Source of the DNA: Climacteris rufus
Lineage: Eukaryota > Chordata > Aves > Passeriformes > Climacteridae
DNA: 64,000 nucleotides
NCBI GenBank assembly: GCA_013398175.1
Contig: VZRZ01002176.1
Coordinates: 398,740 to 462,739, forward strand
Direction of reading: 5' to 3'
The notes below the pieces were generated by a model. The model saw only the letters and a list, made by a program, of their open reading frames with translations. It did no database searches and was not told where the DNA came from. The position numbers and the translations under genes are program-made. Numbering within the stretch: position 1 is the stretch's first letter; every line of letters begins with the position of its first letter. Below, one piece after another: positions 11,728 to 24,222 of the stretch.

Positions 11728-14700
11728 AAACAGGTACTCAGACAACAGTGATAAACAAGTAGGATTTTATGAAACTGTTTTTTCCTACAAGCAAAAATAA
11801 GAGAGAACTAACCATATTGCTAAAAGGGCCATATACAAAACTATGACTTTCAAGTACCTAAGATGGCATTAAAAAAAAGTTTCTTGAAAACAGGAATGAC
11901 ATTTGCTTTTTATGCCCCCCAACAAATCCCAAGAAGTTCCCCTGACTGCTGGGATGTTTCCAACATGGTCAAGTTTGCCCTTGACACAACACCAGTGAGC
12001 TCACTCAGTACTAGTGGGTGCATTCTCTAAGGTCCCAAGGGACTTGTCTCCCTAACTCAAATGTTCCCTAACCTAACCCTCTCTTTTTCCATTAATTTCC
12101 AAATCGCATCTTCAAGCTTTTGCTTGATTTACTGATCAAAAGATACTCAAGCAGCAAGAGTAAAGTTTTTCTGACTGAAACAGCTTATAGACTAAGAATA
12201 ACATATCAATACTATTTTTTTAAAGAAATAGGGCATTACTACTAATTCAAGATTTTCTATTTAGATTCTAGTGAATCTAAGGTATATAACAGCAGAACTC
12301 AAGTATCAAGTCCTCATATTATGATTACTATCACTATAGTACAGAATTATATCTACCAACTGGCCACAAAAGTCTCAGTATTTAGTTATGGCTGAGAATC
12401 CTGATCAGCCTTGCTGACACTGAAGCTACTGCATCATGGCTTTCTCTCCTTTTATGCCTGGTGCCAGGTATTGCCTTATATAAAGACACATACAATAAGA
12501 ATGAACAATGGCAAAATTGAACAGACACTAAACTGCTGGGTCATATTTTGTTTCTTTCACACTCATTTTAACTTACGTGAATATAAATTGATGCAGTTCT
12601 ACAAGAAAAAAGGAATGAGATGGTGACTCAAACAGAAAAGATCCCAATAAACAGTGTATTTTATTACTGATTATCATGAAGGTTTAAAATGGCAATTCTC
12701 CCAAAAGCTGTCAAATAATAACAGTAACAAAAACAAGGTATTTTTCAGTTTTACTTCACCATTAGCAAGTATACATATTTAAAATATGAAGAAGTTGGTC
12801 TATAGTCCATAGTAAATTGGAAGAGGCACCAGGAATGATAAAATCATGACAATTGCTCCAAACTAAAACCCAATTTAGTAGAAAAAGTCACCCTGCAACT
12901 TTAGGCCTTAAGTATGTACAGCCCTACAAAATGTGCTGTGGAGAGCAATTATTCTGTAGTACATTTTTCATGTTCTTATTTATTTCAATAGGTTTTTTTT
13001 CTTCTGGAACCACAACATAAAAAATAAGCAGACTTAACTAAAAGTAATGAAGGCTTTGGTATTGCTTTTTACAGTCAGTCTAATTTATAGTGAAGTGGTC
13101 TATATCTGACATGGTGTGGAAAGATCCATGTAGGACTAAAATGTCATACCTTAAGAAATATACACTGAAATTGTTTGGTTTTAACATCAAGAATAGAAAA
13201 TTAAAAATGGAGGCCTTAGAAAGCTTGTAGTACTAACAACTACAAAACACAAACTTTTAAACTTCCATCAAATTCCAAAACATTCCCAAAGAGTATTTCT
13301 TATTGATTAACAACAAGTGAGAACTTCTTAGCTGATAGGAGGAGTTTTATTAGAGAATGGGTTTGAAAAGCCAACTGTATTAATGCATGAAATAAGATTG
13401 AAGTTATGATGAAACTTCTGGAAGTCTTTAAAACAGGTGTATTCTTTAAGCCTTCTCTATTGGTTTCTCAAGATCTGGAATGACAGGTGAGTAGTATCCA
13501 TCCAGTATTATATCACAGCAAAAGGACTTGTACACAACAAGCAACTAAAATACCAAGATGTCTAATGAAATCCACAATCAGCATAGGGACTGACTGATGG
13601 CACTGGGAAAACAAAGCAGCACAAGAGCAGACAAAAGGCTTCAAGCAGCAGCCTGCACTACCACACTTACTATGTGTGTACTACATCAAAAATTGGACAA
13701 TTTACCTTAGACAAAAATGGGAATATTTTCCATCAATAGGCTAGGTCTAGGAAATGCCATAACATTCCCAGTGTTTCATCCTTAGACCAATATGGAAGAT
13801 ATATCTAGATGTCTAGTTTTAGAAAAGGCACAAGATTTTAACCATTCCTCATAACTCATATTCAGCCTGGGCATCACAGCAAATCAGTTGGTTACATCAT
13901 GCAAAATGATGTACACCTTATGTTCATGAGTGGGGTCCAGGACAACTGTTTTATCCCCCATTTCAAACAAACAGATGCTCTAGTGTAAACTACAGGTCAG
14001 CAATGTAAAGGAGGAGTTGACCTCAGTAAGAAAACCTATAACCTTCTACAAAAAATACTAATTCTGTACGTAACTAGCAACAATTGTGGTTTTAACACTC
14101 ACTTGCTGTGGATGCTGCATTAAGTAGTACCAATTTGCAGAATATGCTGAATCATACCATGTTGCTTGGTCACATCTGTAGCTTACTGAACCCATGAATT
14201 ATGATACTCTAATCTAGCAACTTCTCTGGCCACAGAAGCTTCTCATCACCTTTACAGCCATCTCGTATGACTAGCAAGGAGACACATTTCACAAAGAGAA
14301 ATGACTACAACTGAAAGGAACAAAAAGTGAAGCATCAGAAAAAACACACAGAATTTCCCAGCTGTTAAATACACTAGACTCCTCATTTCCCCAACACTTT
14401 ACAAATAATTGAACAAAAGAGCAGCTGAGAGCTCCTGTCCTGCAAAAACAACTGCTGAAAAGCGAATGGTCTTTTATGACTGAGATGCAGCTGTGCAAGG
14501 GAACCAAGCATCATTATTAGAATCTGCCTTTGGTGCAACTAGATGGAAGAACTTTTGAGAATATCATCTACACAACCTTTGAGACTCAAAGCTGAAGTCT
14601 TCAGGTACTAGGAACACAGTTTTCAAGGGCTTGCAAGGTTTACTGGCATTAAAAAATAGAGCTAAGCAAATTTTAATGTGTCTTATAGGTGACTGGCTGA

Positions 14701-15735
14701 AAAGTCTAGTATCCAAATAACAACTGTCCTACAAGGAACACTTTTTTTCCAAAGGGTCATCATATCCCAGTATTAAATAAATGAACTTATTTCTGGGCTA
14801 TCCATCATGCCAGCATGAAATAGAGTTTCTAGTTAAAACAATTCCACACTTCACAAAGTGTGCCTGGAGGTACCATGCAGTTTATAATAGCCAGTGTTGC
14901 ATCTTCCGCTGGCAAAAGTGATTACAACTCAAAATAGAGAGCACCTTTGTACTGAAGTGACTGACACCTCTTGGGAAACACTACTAGCCTGAAGTAATCT
15001 GCTGGTAAGAACTACTTACTGCCTACACATAAAAATATTCTCCTAATTATTCAAACCAAAGTTTATTTCACTAAAATAGGATTGAAAACAACTTTTTCCC
15101 TCCTTTCACATAATTGCATGTTTCACAATTAAATCTTGGTCTAAAATATTGAAAAACTACTATTTGACTTAGAACTTGGACACACACATATAGTCAAAGG
15201 ATATTAAAGTCATGAAACCCAGGAAATTATTTCCATCTAGCCCAAAATCCCTGTTTCTGTTAGTGATCTTAAATCAGACTTAACAGATATAAACACACAA
15301 TATATAACCCAGAGATTTACAATTGTAAACAAGCAATCCACTCAACCATGAAAATCTGGAACTAGAACATAATTTTAAATATAAATGTGTTTTATACCTG
15401 TCACAGAATTGTTGAGGAAAACATCTTTTAAAGTTTCAAAAGTTTAAAGTTTATCTCCAGCTGAGATAACTGTAAAATAATTAATGAACTCAAGAAAACT
15501 TTATTAGTACATGTCATACTACCTTCATGAAAACCTCAAAAATCAAAATTGAGCTGTCAAATGATCAGCTAGTGTACCTCAGAGGGATTTTTAAGACTAA
15601 ACTGATATGGTTTTAAAGATGTAATTTTAAACTGAAATTTTAACTGACTCCTACTGATAGCATTAAACACTCAGTACAATGAAAGTGAATTTTCTTTAAA
15701 GAATAAGCTCTTTATATAAATACTTGATGTCTTAC

Positions 15736-15948
15736 CTCTAGGTCACAGCTGTATTCTGTACCATCCAGAAGCATCACCTTACACTGCACAGTTTTGATTT
15801 TCTTGGGAGACTTCTGAGGAATGTTATCTGTTTTAATTTCAGTTGTCTGCACTTCTTTTGTCTCCCTTTTTTCTTTTTCTTCTTGTTTTTCTTCCTTTTT
15901 CTCTGCAACTTCCTCTACTTCTTTTTCTTTACCATCTTCTTTGGAAGG
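15736..15948 (-). CDS. EPB41L2: EPB41L2 second coding exon: acidic/basic linker and start of FERM domain, residues 154-224
   Basis: The exon is 213 bp (71 codons), phase 0 at both ends, with donor GTAAG at 15735 and acceptor TATAG at 15949-15950. The first part (residues about 156-184) is a Glu/Lys-repeat segment (EKKEEKQEEKEKRETKE), likely a charged flexible or helical linker. A basic patch (SPKKIKT) follows. The FERM F1 lobe then begins with VQCKVMLLDGTEYSCDLE (residues 207-224), the first ubiquitin-like beta hairpin. The acceptor tract is U-rich but interrupted by A, so it looks weaker than those of the neighbouring exons. Skipping would keep the frame but remove the first FERM strand. The coding strand is very A/G-rich here. 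Confidence 0.95.
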
Positions 15949-16962
15949 CTATATAAAATAAAGTTAAACTCAGAAAGGAGGATATTTTTAACTTGTTCAT
16001 TCCTTTTATAAGTTACTAATAAGACATTAGGCTTTCATTAAAGTTATGCACATACTGGAAGCACAATAACCAGCATAAGCATTAAGGTCTTTTTTTGGGG
16101 ACCAGATATTCTTGATCTCAAACCACAGAAGGTGCCTTATTTCCCTTTCCTTTCAAGGAGTATTTTTTTAGTATGTTTTATTGGATTTCTTCCTAAGAGA
16201 AACAAATTTACTGAGAAGCTCCAGGAATTATACTAAACTAAAACCCAGTGTTTATGAAAGACAAGTGATACAGTATCACAGAATACTGTTGAAGTTGAGG
16301 TTGGAAGGGATCTGTTAGAACCTAGTCCAATGCCTCTAGGGCCACACAGAGCAGTTTGCCCAGGACCATATCCAGTTGAGTTTTGAGCATCTTCATAGGG
16401 AAAGGCTCCACAACATGCCTGGTCAACCTGTTTCAGTGTCTGACTCAACCCTTTCCCACCCCTGGGAGGCCTATCATCTGCACCATCACCTGGCTATGTT
16501 CCTTACCAATGAGAGGTCCTATCACCATCAGAGTAAAAAATATTTTCTTGTGATTTGAAATATAATTTCATAGTTTTTATTTGGGTCCATTGCCTTCTGT
16601 CATCTAACTGCATACCACTGAGAAGAGTCTGGCTCCTTTTCATCCCATCCATTCAGGTATCAATACACATTGATAAGATTCCCCCTCATCCTTCTCTTCC
16701 CCAGGCTGACCAGTGCCAACAGTCTCAGCCCTTCCTCAAACAAAACATTTTCTGTGTGCCTTTGCCACCCTAGAATATGAAGTCTGAATGTTAAGAACTG
16801 ACATGCAACTTCACAAAAAGTCAAGACTGGAGCCTAGCAACTGGAATAGCTGTCAATTTTCCCCCAGTATGATCCCAATAAAGCTTTACATGAATTACAT
16901 AATTAATGAATCAGCTTTCATTAAAATAACTCCAGAGTATCTATGAGCCTTCCCACACATAC
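15949..16962 (-). other. EPB41L2: EPB41L2 intron between first and second coding exons (1,014 bp)
   Basis: A short intron from donor GTATGT (16962) to acceptor TATAG (15949). About half of it is a CR1 fragment in sense orientation (16276-16772). The remaining bases are unremarkable AT-rich sequence. Confidence 0.9.
16276..16772 (-). mobile_element. CR1 LINE fragment, 3' end, inside the 1-kb EPB41L2 intron
   Basis: Read on the plus strand it starts with the reversed CR1 tail (TCACAGAAT..., GAGGTTGGAAGGGATCTG, CTAGTCCAATGCC) and continues with GGGCCACACAGAGCAG, TTGCCCAGGACCATATCC and CTCCACAAC. It then runs through the segment containing ACCACTGAGAAGAGTCTGGC, ATTGATAAGATTCCCCCTC and CTTCTCTTCCCCAGGCTGA. 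It lies in the same orientation as EPB41L2 and ends 190 bp downstream of the first coding exon's donor. Confidence 0.9.
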
Positions 16963-17435
16963 CTGTGTTTCAGCACTACTAACGGAGTGTTTTTCTTTGT
17001 CATCTGCTTTAGCATTCTGCCGGTTTTCAGCTGCTTCTTCCAAGCTCTTGCTTTGCTGAGCCATCCCTTCTGGTGTCTGGCTTTCACTTTCTTTAACTGC
17101 TTCTTCCCCTGTGGTTCTTTTCTTGGGCTCATCTTTGGGCTCTGCCAAGGTGTATGATTTTTGTTTCTTAAGCCAAGGGGGAAGGAAACGAGAAATTCCC
17201 TTGCTTTCAAGTGAAGATTTTTCCTTCTTCGGGCTACTTGGACTACTTTGGCTAGTTGGTGCTGGGACAGAAGAATCTTGAGCTTCTCCAGGGACTGTTT
17301 CCCTGGACTTTTGATTTCCTGGCGTTTCTGATGCTTCTGCAGGCTTGTCCTTGGCTTTGTCTGGTCCCAGCTGCTCAGAATCTTTCTTTACTTCAGTCTC
17401 TGAACCAACTTCAGTTGTCATTATCACAACTGACA
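16963..17435 (-). CDS. EPB41L2: EPB41L2 first coding exon: start codon and headpiece, residues 1-153
   Basis: The exon runs from an AG acceptor (pyrimidine-rich TTGCTTCTTGTAG, intron ending at 17436) to a GTATGT donor at 16962-16961. Fourteen bases of 5' UTR precede the ATG at 17421-17419, which has A at -3. The start is chosen because the protein then begins MTTEV, as 4.1 proteins do; the in-frame upstream methionine at 17451 lies in the intron. The 153 codons encode a hydrophilic, Glu/Lys/Ser-rich, presumably disordered headpiece. Its one strongly conserved block is GISRFLPPWLKKQKSYTL (residues 75-92). The exon ends SSAETQ, the same ending as the equivalent 4.1R exon. The reading frame is intact and ends in phase 0. 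The headpiece diverges fastest among paralogues and orthologues, so differences from mammals here are expected. Confidence 0.95.
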
Positions 17436-20400
17436 CTACAAGAAGCAACAATAAAAATAGTTTTAAGTAGCACCACTACTTTTACTGACTAATTATTTGC
17501 AGTAATTTCCAGTAATTTAGAAACTCTTGTAGATTATTAAGCCCACAAGAGTTAAAGAAATACTTCTTTTTAAATTCTCAGTTCACAAGTAAAAGTAAGC
17601 CAAAACTTAGTGCTCTGCAGATAGAAGATCTACAGTTTCCTTCTCCTTGACAGAATTGTTAGCATGCTTACTAAAAGGCGTTTATTTTAAGTTACTCCTT
17701 ATGTTATTGGCCAAGATTATTTCACAAATAACTTCAGTTCTTTTTCTACTGAGCTCCTTGGTTGATCTAGAAACCAAAATTTCAGAAGAGTATCCACCTT
17801 CTCTAGTAAAACTGGTAGATACAACTCCCCTACTCTTCGATGACACTTACCAATTAAAAAGAAATTATTGGAGGTGAAAGAACAAGATTATCAAAGAATA
17901 GGACAAAAGGATGGTGGCTATGATATTGAGTATGAAAAATTGGCAATTTTAGTCAATGATACTGTTGAAATTGCTAATCATGCTAGGGAACATTATTTTT
18001 TTTTTAAATTAAGGCAAGATTGGGTTCTTCATAAGGAGTTCATACCAATCAACATAAAATCATATATAACTGATATTCTCATCACTTCTGACTACTCTTC
18101 CTTCAGTGAAATTAAAGACAAATAAGAATACTGTAGCAAAAGGATATACAATAATAATCTTTCATCATAAAATTATTGGTATTTACTGGAAAATATTAAC
18201 TAGAATAAACAAATGTTGTTATCTGTGTGTCACTGATTTTGCCGTGTTTCTTTTAAATGTAATTTAACTATTTTTTTCGATTTATTGAAGGGAGCCAACA
18301 AAAATAAGCACACAAAGGTCCAACAAAAGTTTATAATGGTTAGATTTTATTGGACGTCACTGGTATTTACTTCCAGCTTCCTGAAAACAATTAGTTTTAA
18401 ACTGTTTGTCTGGCCTGAAGTTCACAAAGTTAGTTACATTAATATCTTTATATACATGGGACCCTCTCCATTATAATTGATTATCATCACTGTGTGCCAT
18501 AAGAGTCAGAGGCTCTTAGTTCAGGACTCTTGCTGAACTCAACAGCAGCTGCCCCCATCCCTGCCCAAAAAGGAGTCAGGGGGGTTATCTAGTTCAGGCT
18601 TGATGCAATTAACTTGCACAGCACTTTGACCTGCACTTGAAGCCAGCTGGGAACTAGTTTAGGTCACAAGACAGCAGCAACACTGTCTCCACATTTCCAA
18701 AGCACTTCCACAGGCAGTCAGAAATGGTTAAACTAAGACATTCCCAAGGAGAAATAAAAAATAAGGAATGCCTAAAAAATAGATGCTTAAATATACAAGA
18801 GAAGTTATTCTGGCCAGAGATGAAAAATATTAAGCCAAAGGAAACAATCTTGATAGGTATCTTACTAAGAAGCCTAGACCTAGGAGCCTTGAACTATCTA
18901 CAGACAAATTCATATTAAGCATCTTGAGACCAAAGTAGATACCTGTTGTGTGTGGGTTTTTTGCTCCTCACTTACCATTTCACTATCTAAAACCAAAGCA
19001 TTCCCCAATGGGGAGTTAAATTAAAAGTCAGTACTGCTACACTAGACTTCTGAGTACGTTTTAAGCTTAAATATTACAGTTCTGTAGCCATTTCTACCAC
19101 TTTTTATAAAACCCTTCAAGTTTTAATACTATTAATAATGCTTGTTGTGATAGAGTATTAAATGTTATGTAAGTACTATTTTTCTCAGAAGCAACAGGCC
19201 TCTGAAAGGCAGGTTTCCATCTGACTGCTGAGATTAAACAATTTTCTATTTAAAGCCATATATTAGTATGCTAGTTTTCAAGCTACTACTAGTCAAATTA
19301 CATTTTTCTATCAACTTTGTGACTTACACAGAAAGGTTGCTGTTCTTTCCTAATAGTACATATCTACCTTACTAACAAAATAATGTAATTTGTTATTATC
19401 AAAATGAAAAATGAACAATATACAGAACACCAAACTCAATTTTCCCTGAGAGAAAAATCAAAACTTCTGCTGATCAGAGAATATCAATCCACACTGCTGA
19501 ATAAATTCATAAGGGAGGTTTCATAATTAACAGATAGTGGTGATTTTCCTCACACATCTCTAAGAAAGAACCCTTTTTTTTTCTCAGAAAGAACCAATTT
19601 TTTCTCAGAAAATAGCTAAAACAACTTCACAAAACTTGATATACAAATCTTCAAAGAAGTTATAGGAAAACCACTATATTTGCAGTGGATTTTTTTCTTT
19701 TCTGAAAAAGCAGAAATGCATGTAATACAAGTAGAAATTAATAAAAAATCATCACATACTACTGTCAAAATTAATATCATGTTTTGATTATACAGTCAAA
19801 AAGGAGACATCTCCAGAAAATTCCTTCAAATTGAGCAAAATAAATCATCCTGTAAACATGTCCCTATTCTATTGTTATAATAATAAAAGAAACTGAGGAT
19901 TCAAGGAACTAAGTCACACATCTTAACTGATTAAATGTAGACAGGATAGCAGTGGGTGATACAAACTTGCTCAATGTGAAACAAGAAAGGTTCTGCATCT
20001 CCAAGTGTCAAGGTTTTCATAACCAAAGTTATAGTTAAAAGCAGAACTTGGCTTGATAGTGGCAGAAGCAAGGGAAACTTGTAACAGCCGCTGTCTGAAT
20101 AGGTCTGTCCATGTTCACCTAAAGCCTTTATTTTATGCCCACAGCAGGAATAATTTCTTTTATTAGTTCAACTTCATATAAGCCTGTAACTTCAGTGCTT
20201 TCCCAGGGGGCAGAGGGAGAGAAACACAGAGAAGAACCCTACAAAACAAAGCACACCTCTTTGCTGAGCCTGTATATTTCTTTATACTCCCAGTAGCCTC
20301 TGAATGAACTGTGACGAGGTGGATGAGTTTACTACACAAGGGCACTGACCAAGAGTGTGTTACAGTCTTCCCAAAATACTCACCTTCTCTACCACATGAG

Positions 20401-21706
20401 CCTTATACATTTCATTTTCCCAGAGCTGCATTTTGGTATAAGAATTAGGCATCCCTTGAGAAACATAAAATTGGGTCTCATATTCCCTATCTCAATGGTC
20501 CATCAGATCTTCCAGATTTGAATTTCACAGAAAAAACAGAGATAGGGAGGTACAAAACACTGGAGTTCTGCCATCAGTCTGCTCTTGCAGTTTTGTAAAG
20601 CCTCTGATGTGACCTCCACCGCAGTCAAGCAAATCGAGAAACCAGGTTTTCTGAAAGTGGCTTCTTCCTGATTCCCTCCTGCACTTATAGGGAAGACCTC
20701 ACATGATCCCACCCTGGGTCCAACAGCCAACGATGTGCCAGAAAGAAAATGGAAACAAGCAGCAGACAGCACATGTCTCAGAAGTGAGATTGAGAAGAAA
20801 TAAATCAAATTAGATTTAAAAATTAGTGTTTTCAACTTCAACTGCATGTGTTCTCGCTTTCCTGTCTCCAAGTTAACTCTCATTTGCTCTTACTACATAG
20901 CATGAGCACACTACGTATTTTTGGCCCTATAATCTTTTGTAAACTCTGTAACAACTGAAGCAGGATAGAGTTCTCCTTACCTTTTTTGTATTGCAAAGTG
21001 ATGTTAAATCTGTATTTCATTTTGAATTGAGAAAGGAGAATAAGAACCTTGCAGCAAGACTAGATAAAAGAGAAGGAACCTTAGGGTGATACTCAAATAA
21101 AGGATTACCAATGTTTGACAGAGAAAAAAACATCTTGGTAGATTTTGTAATTGACATTAAACCCATGCACACTAAACACCAAGTAATAACATGTATCTTT
21201 TGTAATCCTCTAGAAAACTTGGCTCATGAAGATTGAATGCCTACCTGAACAGCAAGGATCAATGTGGAGGTGGGAGGACAAAAAGTATTGTAAAACACTT
21301 CACAATTTCTGAACAGAAGGTGAGTTTCTTAAAAGCTTCTTCTGTAAAAGCTCCACTTTTACAGAAAGCAGACGACCTGCCCTGTTCATAAGTCTACCAA
21401 CTTCCCCAAGCAAGGATGCTGACCAGGAAGCAACTGAAGACAACAGATATTCTCTCTCCCCTTCATTCATCCTTTCCTCTCTCTTTTTATTCCTATGAGA
21501 AGAAACTTATTGCTGGCCAGAGTTCATAGCTGAAAGCAGAACAGGATGTTACATTCTTTCCTTATGCTCTTTCCTCTCAAATGTATAGATTGGTCAGTTG
21601 GTTGATACATGTCTTCCAGTTTCTAGCACAAATTCTTGAAATGTATTATTCTTACCAGAAGGATTCCTGCCACCATAGATAAACTAGATAGTACGACATG
21701 AAGTTC

Positions 21707-21724
21707 AAAAAAAAAAAAAAAAAA
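21707..21724 (+). repeat. A18 homopolymer followed by a purine tract
   Basis: Eighteen A, then GGAAAAAAGAGAGGGAAAGA. It resembles a poly(A) tail, but I could not recognise a retrocopy upstream of it. Confidence 0.85.
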
Positions 21725-24184
21725 GGAAAAAAGAGAGGGAAAGAAAGAAGTGTAGCTCAAAAAGCACAGACAACATTAAACTAAAACCAACTGCAGTGAA
21801 ATGAAGTTTTATATGATGATCCACATTTTAATTCACTGCTTCTGTTGCAGTATTTTCTTATATATCAGCACAGAGGAACAAATCCCCATCCTTTCTCCAT
21901 ACATTTCTGGGTCTCATTTTACTTATTTTCTGAGTATACAAAAGTAGAAAAAGGCAGTCCTAAACTTGTTTCTTCTTTCTTCAGTTTGTCACTGAAATTC
22001 ATAGCAAACTCAAGAAATAAAAATTGCTTTGATAGTTGTATCTCCAGCAGTCTACTAGGATTCACAGAGAAACCATCATGTCATAGAAGCAAAAGGAAAA
22101 ATACCAACCTACTTCTACTGAAATAAATTACAGCTCAGTGCACTAAAAGCCAAGTCATGTAATTTTCTGGATCACCATAGTGTTAATAATTTATTTTTAA
22201 AATCAGCACCTTCATAAATATTTATCTCACATGGGGTACACATAAAAAACCCAAAAAGATATCAAAGAAAATTTCTAACATCTGAAAAAATATACATGAA
22301 AACCTGAAACAAGGTCATCTGTACTTCAACTGCTCAAAGCAAAAAAGCTCCCAAATAAAGTTGTTTACTTCTTGTCCTATTATTGATCTGAAGCACAGCA
22401 GAAGACTGCTCTGCATTTCCAATTTGGTTAGGAAACATCATTTATGAACAATATGCTTACTGCTTTCGACATGTAAGATTTCTTGATAAAAGCCATAAAG
22501 AATTTAAAAAGTCATAGAGAATTAAAATCCTAGCTAGAGCAGTCATTCAAATTTTAGAATGTAAAAGAATCTGGTTTAACCAGCAGGTAATACCTGAGCA
22601 ACTTAGTACTACAACTAGATTTTTTCAAAAGCATAAACCAATTCTTTTCTGTAGAGTATGATATTTTATATTTCAAATCTGTCTGAATGTACTAAATAAC
22701 CTTCTTTTACATTTCATTTAAATTTTTAAACTTGTATTTTATCATCAGCATGTAAACAAGAAAACTCATGGTATTCCATGATTCTGTGGAGCACCGTTTT
22801 GCTTAAGGTGCCAATACAACCTGCACACATTCTATTAGCAAACAAAGCAAAACGTAAATCCCATTTCTCCTTTTAATCATTACTTAGATGTATTTTCACA
22901 ATTGCAAAGACATGGAATGCTCTGAACACCAAGGAATACATTAACAACTAAATTGTTGTTCATTTAGTTTTCAATTTTGAGATCCTTAAAAAAATTAAAA
23001 ATCCCTAAAACTGGCTTAGATCAATACAACATTTACATCATATAGCTCCCAATTAAATATTGTTCTGCAGTCAAATATCAACCCAAAAAAGCCCCACAGG
23101 AACTTCCATCCTTCTCTGTATGTATAAATACCCAGAAGTGTACATACATACAAACACTTTTAAAGCTGAATCAAATAATTTGGATTACATTCATTTTTAA
23201 GCACATTCCTAAAATGAAATAGATGAGACAAAAGTCAAAGATCAAGTTTAGCAAACTAATGAGTTTGATTAAAAAAGTCACAACAGAAAATCCAGAGGAA
23301 ATGGGTACACGTTTTATACATCCAAAATCCAATCACCTATTTTTAAAAGGTTATTCAAAAATGATCTCTAGTGATTGAACCCAAACCTAAGTATTTACAC
23401 TCTGAACGTGACAAGGACTGCTCCAGTTTGCTCCTTCCCTGATGATCACTGTGCACAAAAATCAAGGTTAACTTCAGAGGCTGAAGAGAGAGACTGAAGA
23501 CTCAGCTTTTTTTGTGAGTCTCTGCAGTAGTCACAGGGCAGAAGCCTGTCAGAGTCCATTGGTTTCCCAGGCTGTGACAAGACCACCAGAGCTGCCTGGC
23601 CTGATCTCATGTTATCACGGCTCTTCTTTGTAGGCTTAGAAGGCAACACATTGAAAAACAGACTACCAAGAACAATCCTATGCCACGTGTAGCAACTCCC
23701 CCCTCAAATTCCTTATTTTAAAGCTTCATAGGTCATGGAGGAGCCTTACGCAATAATCCGGGTGAGTAGACAACTAAATCTGTATCATGATTCAGACTTT
23801 TGCCTTTGTAATAATATCTTCTACTAAATTTTTTTCCCAAACATTAAGCCAACTAAGAGAATTGCCCTTTCTCCTCATGATTCTGCTTCAGCCTCCTCCT
23901 AAACTGGAAGTTTCTTCTCAAGGAGGTAACCAGGTGAGCGAGCTGACATTGCCAGTCTGTGTATTGGTCAGCAGATGGTGCCATAATAGCTCTTTAAGTC
24001 AGTAGCACGTTTCAAAGGTCAAACTTTAAACAGCAGCAATACCCCAATTTCAAGTGTAATTCCCAAATTATGACAAGTAATTGAATGCTTTCATAGAAGT
24101 ATTAACATATTTCAGTAAATGTAACTTCAGAGCCAGGCAGTGAATTACAATGGCACGATAATACAAATTAGTTACTTGTGTACA

Positions 24185-24222
24185 TGAATATGTGTGTGTG
24201 TCTAAATACATACACATATTCA
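24185..24222 (+). repeat. TG-repeat inverted repeat (potential hairpin)
   Basis: The 17-nt arm TGAATATGTGTGTGTGT pairs with ATACATACACATATTCA across a 4-nt loop (CTAA). In plus-strand RNA this gives 15 Watson-Crick and 2 G-U pairs. Confidence 0.85.

Larger units (their letters stand above)
663..15735 (-). other. EPB41L2: EPB41L2 intron between second and third coding exons (15.1 kb)
   Basis: The intron is bounded by GTAAG at 15735 and a strong CCCCTCAG acceptor at 663. It contains two CR1 fragments (1630-1960 and 4468-5428), a CpG-rich pocket at 2341-2487, an AT dinucleotide tract at about 3900-3929 and an A/C-rich low-complexity tract at 11519-11727. A moderately GC-rich stretch at about 6000-6310 and 6740-7050 shows overlapping short open frames on both strands but no recognised family. 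The rest (7100-11500 and 11730-15735) is AT-rich sequence in which I recognise nothing. Confidence 0.85.
558..17435 (-). other. EPB41L2: EPB41L2 gene, 5' portion (three coding exons; continues past the left edge)
   Basis: Three exons on the minus strand join in phase 0 into residues 1-259 of a protein 4.1 family member. The family links the spectrin-actin cytoskeleton to membrane proteins through FERM, spectrin-actin-binding and C-terminal domains. Only the headpiece and the start of the FERM domain lie here. Assignment to 4.1G (EPB41L2) rather than 4.1R, 4.1N or 4.1B rests on the N-terminus MTTEVGS.TEVKKDS.QLG, the ISRF-PPWLKKQKSYTL block, and the FERM segment LLDGTEYSCDLEK-AKGQVLFDKVCEHLNLLEKDYFGLLF, all of which resemble the 4.1G paralogue most closely. 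Splice sites are canonical GT/AG at every junction. The 5' untranslated exon is not identified with certainty; it probably lies in or beyond the CpG island at the right edge. The remaining FERM exons and the C-terminal half lie left of base 1. Confidence 0.95.

Noticed and set aside
11360..11800. 146-codon Lys/Asn/Gln-rich frame on plus and its Phe/Cys-rich mirror on minus
   Set aside because: Both are produced by the A/C-rich low-complexity tract.
16921..17451. Longer open frame starting at methionine 17451, ten codons before MTTEV
   Set aside because: The extra codons lie upstream of the AG acceptor at 17436, in intron sequence (TTGCTTCTTGTAG), and the frame also reads past the donor at 16962 into the next intron.
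17647..18125. Two consecutive plus-strand frames of 76 and 85 codons
   Set aside because: They match no family, have different frames and no splice or promoter context; AT-rich chance frames are more likely.
19561..19612. Short direct repeat of TTTTTTCTCAGAAA in the first intron
   Set aside because: Two copies of 14 bases in a T-rich context; slippage explains it.
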